Below, piece after piece: positions 18,424 through 27,836 of a stretch of DNA of 64,000 nucleotides (position 1 is its first letter; each line of letters begins with the position of its first letter). A program made the position numbers and the translations under genes. The notes under the pieces are model-generated. The model ran no database searches. It was not told the origin of the DNA and was given only the letters and a program-made list of their open reading frames with translations. The DNA is from Ignavibacteriales bacterium (GTDB taxonomy: Bacteria; Bacteroidota; Ignavibacteria; Ignavibacteriales; Melioribacteraceae), in assembly GCA_026390795.1 (NCBI GenBank), contig JAPLFG010000003.1:2356001-2420000 (forward strand), given 5' to 3'.

Positions 18424-18852
18424 TTGCATAAAATGAAATCATTTTTACTATTTTTTTTCTTGAGTGCGGCTCTGTTATCGGCTCAGTCAGATTGGGTGAA
18501 GTGGGAATCTCAACAAGTTTCTTATGAGCTTCCCGCCTATCAACATCACGATTATTCAATTGATAAATCAAATTTCGGCTTATCAATTCTTTCGGTTGCA
18601 AGAAATACTTATTACTTTTTTGTTTCTGATCTTGACGGCGATAATTGCGCATTCTCACCGTCATGTTCAGCATTCTATCTGCAAGCTATCAAGGAAACTA
18701 GTATTTTTAAAGGAACACTTATGTTTGCCGACCGGTTTACACGTGATATAAATTTTTTCAAAGGATCGAATCATTATCAATTGCTTCCAATTAAAAAATA
18801 TTTGGACCCGGTTTATAATTACACGCTTCATTCAGCAAAAATAAAATTATAA
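18424..18852 (+). CDS. YidD-like membrane protein insertion factor domain protein with signal peptide
   Basis: 142 residues. An N-terminal hydrophobic segment (about 3-19, ending in ALLSAQ) looks like a signal peptide. A YidD/haemolytic-type core follows, with the family signature CAFSPSCSAFYLQAI at about 76-90 and the following DRFTRD region. Ordinary YidD is cytosolic-side, shorter and encoded next to rnpA/yidC. This exported variant starts a compact three-gene group with two TPR/membrane proteins (8 bp and 1 bp gaps). Function is unknown; an envelope assembly role is plausible. Confidence 0.8.
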   Translation: MHKMKSFLLFFFLSAALLSAQSDWVKWESQQVSYELPAYQHHDYSIDKSNFGLSILSVARNTYYFFVSDLDGDNCAFSPSCSAFYLQAIKETSIFKGTLMFADRFTRDINFFKGSNHYQLLPIKKYLDPVYNYTLHSAKIKL

Positions 18853-18859
18853 TCTCATC

Positions 18860-19759
18860 GTGATTCAATCAACCATTGAAAAAATACTTGCTTTTAGAAC
18901 TTATTCGGACCTTCTCTGGATTATATTGTTAATGATTCCGCTAGTGAACAGTTATAGTCAACCAATAAGCGGCGGTAATTACTTCTCACCGGATAAACGA
19001 TTGCAGTTCGGCAATTATTTATATAAAGATAAAGATTACCTACGTGCCGCAAATGAATTCAAAGAATTTCTTCAAATCAGCAGCAATGATACAATTCAGT
19101 TTAGGCTTTCAAATTGTCTTTATAAAATGGGAATGTTTGCAGAAGCTGCCGATAATTTTAAAGGATTATTTTTTAGTCTGGCAATTTCATCCGAAGCGCG
19201 TTTGATGTTTTATGAATCCAATTTTTTTCAAAATGATTTTAAAGCATTTCGTTATCTCGCTGATCAGAATGTCTATATATCGCAAAAGTATAAGAAAGAG
19301 ATCAACCGATTGAAATTCACAACATATTTCTTTGATAATACCGAACTTCCGGACGAAAATGTATTGCTGGAATCATTCCCGGATTCTGTACAATCGCAGG
19401 TTGCAAAATTTTACATACAGAAAAAATTTCCATTGCATAAGAGTCCAACGACTGCCACAATACTATCCACATTACTTCCGGGTGCGGGAAAAATATATAC
19501 CGGAGAGATTGGTGATGGAATTACCGCTTTAGTCACAACAGCATTATCGGCTTATCTTGCCTACACAAATTTTAAAGCCGAGCATCAATTTAGGGGATGG
19601 TTATTCACGGGTCTAACAGCATTTTTTTACGGAGGAAATATTTACGGTTCGGCGGCATCGGCTCAAATTTATAATGCACGGATTCGTTTCGACTTTGATA
19701 AAGAAGTAAGATTTTACTTCGAACAAAGAAATTATTTCTTACCGCAGATAGATCTTTAA
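18860..19759 (+). CDS. TPR-like envelope protein with C-terminal membrane hairpin
   Basis: 299-residue protein of unknown function with a GTG start. A hydrophobic segment near 19-33 is probably a signal or anchor. Residues about 45-190 have TPR-like repeats (FGNYLYKDKDYLRAANEFKEF; LYKMGMFAEAADNFK). The C-terminus contains LLPGAGKIYTGEIGDG followed by two hydrophobic stretches (about 215-260). The next gene has the same layout and a similar PGAG-IYTG motif, so the two are diverged paralogues or partners. The upstream gene is YidD-like. Confidence 0.7.
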   Translation: MIQSTIEKILAFRTYSDLLWIILLMIPLVNSYSQPISGGNYFSPDKRLQFGNYLYKDKDYLRAANEFKEFLQISSNDTIQFRLSNCLYKMGMFAEAADNFKGLFFSLAISSEARLMFYESNFFQNDFKAFRYLADQNVYISQKYKKEINRLKFTTYFFDNTELPDENVLLESFPDSVQSQVAKFYIQKKFPLHKSPTTATILSTLLPGAGKIYTGEIGDGITALVTTALSAYLAYTNFKAEHQFRGWLFTGLTAFFYGGNIYGSAASAQIYNARIRFDFDKEVRFYFEQRNYFLPQIDL

Positions 19760-19760
19760 A

Positions 19761-20597
19761 ATGAAAATCCGGACTATCACCATATTGTCATTCGTTTTGG
19801 TTTTTAACATTCTTAGAGGGCAAGATAATTTATCAAGCCAATTGAATTATGCAGACGGGTTATTCGGCAATGAAAAATATTTCGATGCAATCACAGAATA
19901 TAAACGGCTCTTATTTTTCGATTCGACTAAAACATATCAGTACGAAGCAAATTTAAAAATTGGTGAAAGCTATAAAGCCGGTGCAAAGTTCGATGATGCC
20001 GTTAAGTATTTTTCTTACGCCGAATTAAATGCCAGCAACAACGACGAGATCTTCCAAACTAAAACAGAAATTATCCGCACAAATATCATACGGCGGACAA
20101 TTGATAGAGCTCTTCAATTGTGCGATGATCTGGAAAAAGATGAAAGGTTTGTTGCTAAAGCCGATACTATTAATTATTGGCGCGGATGGGCTTTCATGTT
20201 GTCCGATGACTGGAAAAGCGCTGCCAGAACATTTGCAAAAATAAATTCTAATCACGAACTGAAATTATTAGCAGAAAGAACCGACAAAGCCAAAGTTTCT
20301 GTAACATTTGCAAAGGTAATTTCATATATTTTGCCCGGTGCAGGTGCAATATATACCGGAAAATTCTTACCGGGACTTCTATCTTTGGGCTGGAACGTGC
20401 TCTCCGGTTACTGGACTATTAATTCATTCGTTGAAAAGAGAGCTTTTGACGGGATTGTTGTCGGAGAACTATTGTGGCTCCGTTTTTACAGAGGCGCTAT
20501 TCAGAATGGAGAAGATTCTGCAATTGAGAAAAATTTAGAAATTTCTAATAAGTCATTACGATTTCTACAGAACGAATATAAGGGTACTAAACTGTGA
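19761..20597 (+). CDS. TPR-like envelope protein, paralogue of the preceding gene
   Basis: 278 residues with a signal peptide (about 1-20), then TPR-like helices (QLNYADGLFGNEKYFDAITEYKRL; KIGESYKAGAKFDDAVKYF). The C-terminal membrane-seeking segment begins ILPGAGAIYTGKFLPG, mirroring the preceding protein. It starts 1 base after that gene's stop and overlaps the ACT-domain gene by 4 bases. Family is unknown. It probably faces the periplasm with its TPR part and anchors by its C-terminus. Confidence 0.7.
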   Translation: MKIRTITILSFVLVFNILRGQDNLSSQLNYADGLFGNEKYFDAITEYKRLLFFDSTKTYQYEANLKIGESYKAGAKFDDAVKYFSYAELNASNNDEIFQTKTEIIRTNIIRRTIDRALQLCDDLEKDERFVAKADTINYWRGWAFMLSDDWKSAARTFAKINSNHELKLLAERTDKAKVSVTFAKVISYILPGAGAIYTGKFLPGLLSLGWNVLSGYWTINSFVEKRAFDGIVVGELLWLRFYRGAIQNGEDSAIEKNLEISNKSLRFLQNEYKGTKL

Positions 20598-21019
20598 AGC
20601 TTTCAGAAGACGAAATAAGAAAAATTACTTTCGAAGCAATTAATGAATTGGGTGATCAAATTACACCCGAAGCTGTTAAAGAACTTGTACGCAGCCGTGT
20701 TGAAGCCTTGAGTGGTGATTACAAGTTTGAAAAGGGAGAAGTTTCATCGGGCCGCGTTATACTAACCTCTTTTGGTCTGAACCAGCCGGGAATAGTTGCC
20801 GGGGTTACAAAAGCACTCGGTGATGCCAATTGCGATATCCAAGACCTTAGCCAAAAACTTCTTGGTGATTTTTTTACTATGATCATGGTCATTGATATCA
20901 CTTCATCTAAAAAAGATTTGAAAGAAATCCAGGAAGAAATGAGTAAAGTTGCCGAATTATTAAAGGTAAAAATTTATTTGCAGCATGAAGATGTATTCAG
21001 ATTCATGCATAGAATTTGA
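20594..21019 (+). CDS. ACT domain protein, partner of UPF0210
   Basis: 141 residues: a helical N-terminal extension (about 1-45), then one ACT domain (RVILTSFGLNQPGIVAGVTKALGDANCDI...) with the FTMIMVIDI strand. ACT domains bind amino acids or other small ligands. Proteins of this type are regularly found next to UPF0210 genes, as here (96 bp downstream). The GTG start overlaps the upstream TGA, and no other start fits better. The ligand is unknown. Confidence 0.85.
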   Translation: MKLSEDEIRKITFEAINELGDQITPEAVKELVRSRVEALSGDYKFEKGEVSSGRVILTSFGLNQPGIVAGVTKALGDANCDIQDLSQKLLGDFFTMIMVIDITSSKKDLKEIQEEMSKVAELLKVKIYLQHEDVFRFMHRI

Positions 21020-21114
21020 ACCGAAGCGATTTGAGTGAAACGCAAGATGATTTAGATCGTCTAACAATTTACGTTTCATTTTTCACGATTATCAATCAAA
21101 AGGAACAGTAAAAT

Positions 21115-22476
21115 ATGCCATACGAATTCGAGGAGATACTCGAAACAATCAGAATGACGGAGATTGAACATTTCGATATAAGAACTGTTACAATGGGAAT
21201 TAGTTTGCGCGATTGTTACGACCGCAACATTGAAGTAACAAAACAAAAAATCTATGATAAAATTCTACGTTTCGGAAGTCAACATGTTAAACTTGCTAGA
21301 GAAGTAGAAGCACAATATGGAATTTCGATAGCGAATAAAAGAGTTTCAGTTACACCAATCTCAATTCCTTTTGATGCATGCAACATGGAGGAATTTATTG
21401 AGATTGCAAAAACTTTAGATCAAGCCGCTGAAGAAATTGGAATAGATTACATTGCCGGTTACTCTGCTCTTGTACAAAAAGGAATGACAAACGGAGAGAG
21501 TGAACTTATCAAATCAATTCCCTTTGCACTGTCGCAGACAAAACGTGTTTGTTCAAGTGTTAATATCGGCTCAACAAAAGCCGGCATAAACATGGATGCA
21601 GTAAATATGATGAGCGAAGTAATTAAACTAACGGCTGAAAAAACGAAAGACCATGATTCAATTGGGTGCGCAAAACTTGTTGTATTTGCAAATGCTGTTG
21701 AGGATAATCCATTTGTTGCCGGTGCGTTCCACGGAGTAAGCGAACCGGAGATTGTTCTCAATGTCGGTATCAGCGGTCCAGGTGTAGTTCTAGAAGCAAT
21801 TAAAGAAGCGGGCCAAGTAGATTTACAGCAATTATCTGAAGTAATCAAAAGAACAATTTTCAAGATTACCCGTGCCGGTGAGCTAATTGGTAGAAAAGTT
21901 GCCGAAAAGCATGGTATCCCATTTGGAATTGTTGATATTTCATTAGCTCCAACTCCCGCCGAAGGAGATAGTATCGGAGATATTTTGATTGCGATGGGTG
22001 TCGAAGATGTTGGCGCACCCGGAACAACTGCAGCTCTGGCTATGTTGAATGATTCAGTTAAGAAAGCCGGATTGATGGCTAGTTCGTCTGTAGGCGGCAT
22101 GAGCGGTGCCTTTATACCGGTTAGTGAGGATATGGGAATGATACGCGCTGTACAAGCAGGAAATCTATCTCTGGAAAAATTAGAAGCAATGACTGCAGTC
22201 TGTTCGGTTGGTCTAGATATGATTGCTGTACCGGGTGATACAGCCGCGACTACAATTGCCGGAATAATAGCTGATGAAGCAGCAATCGGAATTATTAATG
22301 ATAAAACGACAGCAGTAAGAATTATTCCCGCGTACGGTAAGAAAGTTGGTGATATGGTTGATTACGGCGGATTACTTGGAAAAGCTCCTATAATGGAAGT
22401 AAGAACTATTAGCAGTGCCGGATTTGTAGGACGCGGCGGAAGAATTCCGGCTCCTATGAGAAGTTTAACAAATTAG
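21115..22476 (+). CDS. UPF0210/DUF711 (PFL-like) family protein
   Basis: 453 residues, the usual length of the family. Conserved segments include [12 protein letters not shown] near the N-terminus, [15 protein letters not shown] in the middle, and GKAPIMEV and [15 protein letters not shown] at the C-terminus. Structural relatives have a pyruvate formate-lyase-like fold but lack a demonstrated glycyl-radical site, and the activity is unknown. AAGGA precedes the ATG. Its steady pairing with an ACT protein suggests small-molecule control. Confidence 0.88.
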   Translation: MPYEFEEILETIRMTEIEHFDIRTVTMGISLRDCYDRNIEVTKQKIYDKILRFGSQHVKLAREVEAQYGISIANKRVSVTPISIPFDACNMEEFIEIAKTLDQAAEEIGIDYIAGYSALVQKGMTNGESELIKSIPFALSQTKRVCSSVNIGSTKAGINMDAVNMMSEVIKLTAEKTKDHDSIGCAKLVVFANAVEDNPFVAGAFHGVSEPEIVLNVGISGPGVVLEAIKEAGQVDLQQLSEVIKRTIFKITRAGELIGRKVAEKHGIPFGIVDISLAPTPAEGDSIGDILIAMGVEDVGAPGTTAALAMLNDSVKKAGLMASSSVGGMSGAFIPVSEDMGMIRAVQAGNLSLEKLEAMTAVCSVGLDMIAVPGDTAATTIAGIIADEAAIGIINDKTTAVRIIPAYGKKVGDMVDYGGLLGKAPIMEVRTISSAGFVGRGGRIPAPMRSLTN

Positions 22477-22564
22477 ATAAGAATCATCGGCTTTCCGTTA
22501 TTAGTTAAAAAATTACAATATATTGTTAACTGTAAACTCTACACTTTTTAATAAAGGAGGATAA

Positions 22565-23170
22565 ATGAGCAAAGGTCTAAAGATCGGATTGGGGATTGCT
22601 GGTGGATTAATCATTATTGTTTTTTTAATCATATCATGGGGAACCGGTAAATACAATAGCTTTGTTGGATTGAACGAAAGTGTTAAGTCTGCATGGGGTC
22701 AGGTTGAAAATGTTTATCAACGAAGAGCTGATCTAGTTCCAAATTTAGTTGCTACAGTTAAAGGTGTCGCTAATTTTGAAAAAGAAACTTATACAGCAGT
22801 TACAGAAGCACGCGCAAAAGTTGGACAGATAAAACTTACTTCAGATCAACTTAGCGATCCTGCCGCAATACAAAAATTCCAGCAGGCGCAGGACGGTTTA
22901 GGAAGCGCTCTCTCACGGTTACTAGTAGTATCTGAAAATTATCCTCAATTAAAAGCAAATGAGAATTTCTTACAGCTTCAATCTCAATTAGAAGGAACGG
23001 AAAATCGTATAACTGTGGAAAGACAAAAGTATAATCAAGTTGCAACCGAATATAATACCGCAATCAAAAGATTTCCCGGCGTATTCATAGCTAATTTTGG
23101 CGGGTTCAAAGAGAAAGAATATTTTAAGGCAGCTGCCGGCTCGGAACAAGCTCCCAAAGTTCAATTCTAA
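22565..23170 (+). CDS. LemA family protein
   Basis: 201 residues. A single N-terminal membrane segment (about 7-25) is followed by the LemA helical bundle, with the conserved QVENVYQRRADLVPNLV and GTENRITVERQKYNQ motifs. A strong AAAGGAGG lies before the ATG. It is followed by a TPM-domain gene, a frequent partner; LemA and TPM proteins are envelope proteins of uncertain role. Confidence 0.9.
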   Translation: MSKGLKIGLGIAGGLIIIVFLIISWGTGKYNSFVGLNESVKSAWGQVENVYQRRADLVPNLVATVKGVANFEKETYTAVTEARAKVGQIKLTSDQLSDPAAIQKFQQAQDGLGSALSRLLVVSENYPQLKANENFLQLQSQLEGTENRITVERQKYNQVATEYNTAIKRFPGVFIANFGGFKEKEYFKAAAGSEQAPKVQF

Positions 23171-23205
23171 ATGATATGTGTAGAGTTTATGATAAAGAGA
23201 GATAA

Positions 23206-23949
23206 ATGAAAAAAATAATTTTCTTCTTCTTATTACCGGTTATATTAACAATAGCTCAAGTAGAAATTCCGGTTTTAAAAAATTATGCTAATGATTTCAC
23301 CAATACTCTTTCGAGCTCTGAACTCTACACACTTAATTCATCACTCAAACGTTTTGATGATTCAACTTCCAACCAAATAGTTTTTATTATGATCTCAAAT
23401 CTTGATGGTTATTCACTTGAGAGTTATACTTACGAGACTGCAACTAAGAATCAAATCGGATCGAAGAAAAATAACAACGGTGTTCTATTTTTTGTTTCTA
23501 AAGACGATCGCAAAATGAGAATCGAAGTTGGTTATGGTTTAGAAGGTGTTCTTACGGACGCTCTAACAAGTTCTATTCAAAGAAATGAAGTCCGTCCATA
23601 TTTTAAGCAGGGCGATTATTATTCCGGAATAGCCGCAGGACTAAATGCAATAATGGCTGCTTCGCGCGGTGAGTACAAAGGTGACGTTAAAGAAAAAGGA
23701 AGTAAAGGAAAGGGATTTCCGTTTATTTTCATAATCATATTGATAATTTTCATAACTTCGCTATTTAAGAAAGGTGGTAAAGGCGGTGGCGGTGGTCTTT
23801 TGCCGTGGATTATTCTTGGTTCAATGGGAGGCGGAGGAAACCGCGGTAGCTGGGGCGGCGGCGGCGGATTTGGCGGAAGTGGCGGTTTTGGCGGTTTTTC
23901 CGGGGGTGGCGGCTCTTTTGGCGGCGGCGGCTCAAGTGGAAGCTGGTAA
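23206..23949 (+). CDS. TPM domain protein (YgcG-like) with glycine-rich tail
   Basis: 247 residues: signal peptide (1-18), TPM domain (about 22-145, with NGVLFFVSKDDRKMRIEVGYGLEG), a membrane segment near 168-184, and a glycine/serine-rich tail of about 55 residues. Tail composition and layout are typical of YgcG-like proteins encoded beside LemA. It probably sits in the membrane with the TPM domain outside. A large proline-rich frame on the opposite strand is only the complement of this tail. Confidence 0.88.
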   Translation: MKKIIFFFLLPVILTIAQVEIPVLKNYANDFTNTLSSSELYTLNSSLKRFDDSTSNQIVFIMISNLDGYSLESYTYETATKNQIGSKKNNNGVLFFVSKDDRKMRIEVGYGLEGVLTDALTSSIQRNEVRPYFKQGDYYSGIAAGLNAIMAASRGEYKGDVKEKGSKGKGFPFIFIIILIIFITSLFKKGGKGGGGGLLPWIILGSMGGGGNRGSWGGGGGFGGSGGFGGFSGGGGSFGGGGSSGSW

Positions 23950-24015
23950 ATTCCTTTCATAAAAGTCTTATTTGTCTTGAAGTTCTAGCCTTGTTTTAGT
24001 ATTATTTCAACCGCA

Positions 24016-24375
24016 TTGATAGAAATTTCTAAAGGCATCAGTTTATTTAATGAAGCCGAATTTTTTTCGGCTCACGACTTTTTTGAAGATTGTTGGGTTA
24101 TTTGCGATCGGGAAGAAAGATTGTTCTTCCAGGGAATGGTTCAGATTTCAGTTGGATGTTTTCATCTTCTATCCGGAAATTACAAAGGTTCTTTAAGTCA
24201 GTTTTTGAAAGGAACAAAGAAACTGAGGAATTTTAATCCGTCATACAGAGAAATAAAGATTGATAAGCTGTTGATCGAAATAGATGTACTAATTAAATCC
24301 ATATCCGAAAATTCTATAATTGAAGATCCAAAGAAAATTTGGAAGTTAATTCCAAAAATTGAACTCAACAGTTAA
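24016..24375 (+). CDS. DUF309 domain protein
   Basis: 119 residues beginning at a TTG; no ATG fits. It shows the DUF309 pattern FFSAHDFFEDCWV followed by FFQGMVQISVGCFHLLSGNYKGS. The family is small, helical and without a known function. A ferredoxin gene follows 27 bp downstream. Confidence 0.75.
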   Translation: MIEISKGISLFNEAEFFSAHDFFEDCWVICDREERLFFQGMVQISVGCFHLLSGNYKGSLSQFLKGTKKLRNFNPSYREIKIDKLLIEIDVLIKSISENSIIEDPKKIWKLIPKIELNS

Positions 24376-24402
24376 ATTTTTTAATAAATAAGGAGGCCAG
24401 TT

Positions 24403-24735
24403 ATGGCAATAATGATAACAGACGAATGTATTAATTGCGGCGCATGTGAACCCGAATGCCCTAATACGGCTATTTACGAGGGCGGCGCACAATGGAAATT
24501 AGGTGCAACAACTTATGGTGATGGAGATGCAGCTCCCTCCGGTGCAGACGGATTTTTCTCCAAAGATTTTTTCTATATAGTTCCCGATAAATGTACCGAA
24601 TGCAAAGGATTCCATGATGAACCGCAATGTGCCGCTGTTTGTCCAGTTGATTGCTGTATCCCAGATCCAAAACATGTTGAAGATGAAGAAACATTGTTGA
24701 AAAGAAAAGATTATTTGGATGGATTGGGAAGGTAA
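24403..24735 (+). CDS. YfhL-like 2[4Fe-4S] ferredoxin
   Basis: 110 residues. The first cluster motif is [13 protein letters not shown] at the N-terminus. The second is spread through CTECKGF...[10 protein letters not shown]. This fits the long-insert Alvin-type ferredoxins that donate low-potential electrons. Strong AAGGAGG before the ATG suggests high expression. A strong terminator follows. Confidence 0.92.
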   Translation: MAIMITDECINCGACEPECPNTAIYEGGAQWKLGATTYGDGDAAPSGADGFFSKDFFYIVPDKCTECKGFHDEPQCAAVCPVDCCIPDPKHVEDEETLLKRKDYLDGLGR

Positions 24736-24753
24736 AAAAAATTATTCCGATTT

Positions 24754-24785
24754 ATCAAAAAGGCATCGAATGATGCCTTTTTGAT
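24754..24785 (+). terminator. Strong rho-independent terminator after the ferredoxin gene
   Basis: 14-bp perfect stem ATCAAAAAGGCATC/GATGCCTTTTTGAT with a 4-base loop. The T-rich right arm serves as the U-tract. It lies 18 bp after the ferredoxin stop and before the next co-directional gene. Confidence 0.9.
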
Positions 24786-24816
24786 AAATAATATTTCTTA
24801 ATAACCATTCTATTAA

Positions 24817-26643
24817 ATGACTAATTCCGACAAGCGTAAGAAAAGACTTCATGAATTTGAAAAGACCATTCTTAAGTCCTCACAGTTATTAGAAAAATTG
24901 CAGCGTAAAAATTCAAACTTTGGGTGGATCCGATTGTCGGTCTTTCTTACTGGACTTGTGCTTTATTTATCTCTCTTCTTTCTAAATCTAAAAACATTTT
25001 CTCTGCTTAGTCTTATACCATCTATAGGTTTATTTATTGTTATAACTATTTTTCATAACCGGACAATTTATGCTGTCTCAATAATCCGGAAATGGATAGA
25101 GATAAAAAAATCTTATCTGGCACGTGCCATTCTCGATTGGCAGAATATACCCGCAGAAAAAATATTTTCTCAAAGCGATATCTCACCTATAGAAATAGAT
25201 TTGGATCTGACAGGCCCCAGGTCACTTCACCAATTGCTGGATTTTTCGAAATCTACTGAGGGAAGTCAACTCTTAAAAAAATTATTAATTGAAAATCCAC
25301 ATGGTAGAAATGAAGTAATCCATCGGCAAAATTTGGTGAATGAATTGTTAAGTCTCTCCCACTTTAGAAACAAATTTATTCTAACAAATTCACTCTCTGC
25401 TAAGGATGATATTAATACAGAAGCACTTCTTAACTGGCTAGCTGAATCCGAAAAAACTAATCAAATTAAAAAAATGCTGATTATTCTAGGATTGATATGT
25501 GCTGCGAATCTCGTATTCATTATACTAGCAATTCTTGGAATTATGCCGACATTCTATCTATATACAACATTCTTTTATTTTGTCTCTTACAATTTAAATA
25601 GCAAACTTATTAAAGCGTCCTCATCTGAAGCAGAAATAATAAATGATCAATTCAGAAAAGTAATTGGCATTCTTTCATTTATTGAGAATTATAAATTTGG
25701 TGCCCGTAAAAATTTATCTGATTTATGTAGCCCACTCTCAGGTAAAACGAAAAGTCCAACAAAGCAACTCAATAAGATAAACAGTGTACTCTCATTATTA
25801 TCAATGAGATCAAATCCAGTTGTCTGGTTCCTTTTTATGCTGATCTGCCCAATTGACTATTATTTGGCGTACTGCGTTGAAGTTTATAAAAAAGGGATTG
25901 TGAAAAATCTTCCAATTTGGTTAGATGTCTGGCATAAATTAGAAGCTTTTGTATCGATAGCAAATTTTGCATATATAAATCCGGATTATTCATTTCCGCG
26001 CATCGGTAAAGATAACAAACTTGAATTTACTACAAAGGGAATGGGGCACCCGCTGATTAACCACGAAAAGAATGTAACTAATAATTTTCAAATACATGAT
26101 GTTGGAGACATCTCTATAATAACCGGCTCAAATATGTCTGGTAAAAGTACATTCTTAAGAACGGTAGGAATCAATATATCTCTTGCTTACTCAGGGGCGC
26201 CGGTTTACGCTGAGTCATTTTCGTTATCAATGGTAAGAATTTTTACTTGCATAAGAGTAAGTGATTCTGTGATTGATGGAATTTCTTATTTTTATGCGGA
26301 AGTTAAAAGACTAAGGGATTTGTTAGATAAAATTGAGATACCGAACGAGATACCTATTCTTTTTTTGATAGATGAAATTTTTAAAGGCACAAATAACATT
26401 GAACGTTTGCAAGGGAGCCGGGCAATTATCAAAGTTCTGGCTGATAAAAACGGAAGCGGTTTGATCTCAACGCATGATCTCGAGCTAGTGAAACTAGCTG
26501 AAGAAATTCCCTCCATATCTAATTACCATTTTCGTGAAGAAGTTTTGGATAAAATTATGTTGTTTGATTATAAACTTAAGAATGGACCTTGTCCCACAAC
26601 CAACGCACTAAAGATTATGCAAGCCAACGGATTACCAATTTAG
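24817..26643 (+). CDS. Membrane-anchored MutS-like ATPase
   Basis: 608 residues with MutS-type core and ATPase domains but no mismatch-binding domain. The Walker A is TGSNMSGKSTFL near residue 437, and the Walker B/D-loop region contains LFLIDEIFKGTN and STHDLEL. Hydrophobic pairs near 42-85 and 215-262 are predicted membrane segments. This MutS-family subtype is common in Bacteroidota and its role is not established; it is probably not classic mismatch repair. It is flanked by the ferredoxin terminator and a convergent gene. Confidence 0.85.
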   Translation: MTNSDKRKKRLHEFEKTILKSSQLLEKLQRKNSNFGWIRLSVFLTGLVLYLSLFFLNLKTFSLLSLIPSIGLFIVITIFHNRTIYAVSIIRKWIEIKKSYLARAILDWQNIPAEKIFSQSDISPIEIDLDLTGPRSLHQLLDFSKSTEGSQLLKKLLIENPHGRNEVIHRQNLVNELLSLSHFRNKFILTNSLSAKDDINTEALLNWLAESEKTNQIKKMLIILGLICAANLVFIILAILGIMPTFYLYTTFFYFVSYNLNSKLIKASSSEAEIINDQFRKVIGILSFIENYKFGARKNLSDLCSPLSGKTKSPTKQLNKINSVLSLLSMRSNPVVWFLFMLICPIDYYLAYCVEVYKKGIVKNLPIWLDVWHKLEAFVSIANFAYINPDYSFPRIGKDNKLEFTTKGMGHPLINHEKNVTNNFQIHDVGDISIITGSNMSGKSTFLRTVGINISLAYSGAPVYAESFSLSMVRIFTCIRVSDSVIDGISYFYAEVKRLRDLLDKIEIPNEIPILFLIDEIFKGTNNIERLQGSRAIIKVLADKNGSGLISTHDLELVKLAEEIPSISNYHFREEVLDKIMLFDYKLKNGPCPTTNALKIMQANGLPI

Positions 26644-26679
26644 CTACTGATGTGTAACGGTTCATCAGCCGCTCTCTAA

Positions 26680-27735
26680 TTAAAAATAAATTCTCATCAG
26701 TTCCATTCTGAAACTCATTCCGGCATCGTAAAAATCTTTGAAGCTGTCAATTTTCTTGTAACCAAAATTCTGCTTCATCAATTCTTCTTTAGTCGGGGGC
26801 GCAGGAGGGAATACGTGAACATACAATAACGTGCCGATAATCGGTGAAAAAGCTGCAATGTAACGAGTAAAGTGAGTGCGTTCTTCTCCCGTATATGCAG
26901 CAGCTATTCCACTGGTTATAAGAGTCATGACTAAACTAGATCCTAATGTAGCTAGGTAAGAAAGATTTGGATTATCATGACTCGCAACAAGGTAGACGCC
27001 AGAAGGAAATCCAAAAACGTACCCTATTGCAATACCAAAAAGAGCTGCACCAAGTCCTGCATACTCCCCATGTTCCCTAATTACTGCCGCGTAAAGTAAA
27101 CCACTCGCCAAAGAAGTTACTAACGTTGTTGCTGAACCTACAAACAATTCAAGCGGTATAGAGACGTGAAGCGGTCGTGGTTTGAGAATGATCTTTATTC
27201 CGGTTGAATCAATATTTATTATTTGAGCAGTCTTTGAATCTCTCAAATCTCCGTCTAGTGTGTCTGAAACATTCTGTTTGTAATATTCCCAAATCCCTTC
27301 ATTGTTTTCCTTCGCGTATTTTTCTGCATTCATTAAGGATGCTGTTTTAGTTGAATCAACATTGTTAATAAATTTTCCGAAACCTCTTTCTAAGAATTTT
27401 TGGTTGAAGTCTAAATTTTCCAGAGGATACTCTAACCAGAGATAAACAAACTCATACTCATTTGAATCAGCTTTGGAAATGGATTGTACCACAACTCTCC
27501 TTTTTAGGATAGTTTCTGTGTGATATGTTATTGCTTGTTTTGCTGTTTCCGCGAAGAGCGGTATAGGATTATTTAATTGGGGTGCGTCGATTCCGGCAAG
27601 TTTAATTTTTCTGCCATCCTCAAGTTCGAAAAGATTAGAGTCGAGAATCATAACAATTTTTAAAGATTGCGCCCTAATGGAGCACGCAATAATTAATAAC
27701 ACAATAAGCGCCGTTAACATTCCCCTGTAGATCAT
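26680..27735 (-). CDS. Thermonuclease-like (SNase fold) membrane protein, probably catalytically inactive
   Basis: 351 residues: signal peptide/anchor (1-22), an SNase-like domain (about 26-155, GRKIKLAGIDAPQL), then a C-terminal region with at least three hydrophobic segments (about 195-315). In staphylococcal nuclease the corresponding stretch is RLLGVDTPE. Here the catalytic Arg aligns with Lys, the catalytic Glu with Gln, and no Arg is seen at the third site (SNEYEFVYLWL). A binding or scaffold role is therefore more likely than DNA cleavage. The fold call is fairly sure; inactivity is inferred. Confidence 0.7.
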   Translation of the reverse strand: MIYRGMLTALIVLLIIACSIRAQSLKIVMILDSNLFELEDGRKIKLAGIDAPQLNNPIPLFAETAKQAITYHTETILKRRVVVQSISKADSNEYEFVYLWLEYPLENLDFNQKFLERGFGKFINNVDSTKTASLMNAEKYAKENNEGIWEYYKQNVSDTLDGDLRDSKTAQIINIDSTGIKIILKPRPLHVSIPLELFVGSATTLVTSLASGLLYAAVIREHGEYAGLGAALFGIAIGYVFGFPSGVYLVASHDNPNLSYLATLGSSLVMTLITSGIAAAYTGEERTHFTRYIAAFSPIIGTLLYVHVFPPAPPTKEELMKQNFGYKKIDSFKDFYDAGMSFRMELMRIYF

Positions 27736-27836
27736 AAAGCTCCGTAAAAATAATATTCAATACGAAACAAATATAGAACAATTCTTCTGACCGGGCAGTG
27801 ATGAGAATTGTTCTTTGTTTAACCTTCCCGATAACT

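Noticed and set aside
21459-22100. 213-residue minus-strand open frame
   Set aside because: Shadow frame inside the well-conserved UPF0210 gene.
23619-23960. 113-residue proline-rich open frame on the minus strand
   Set aside because: It is the complement of the glycine-rich tail of the TPM-domain protein; no start signal and no independent support.
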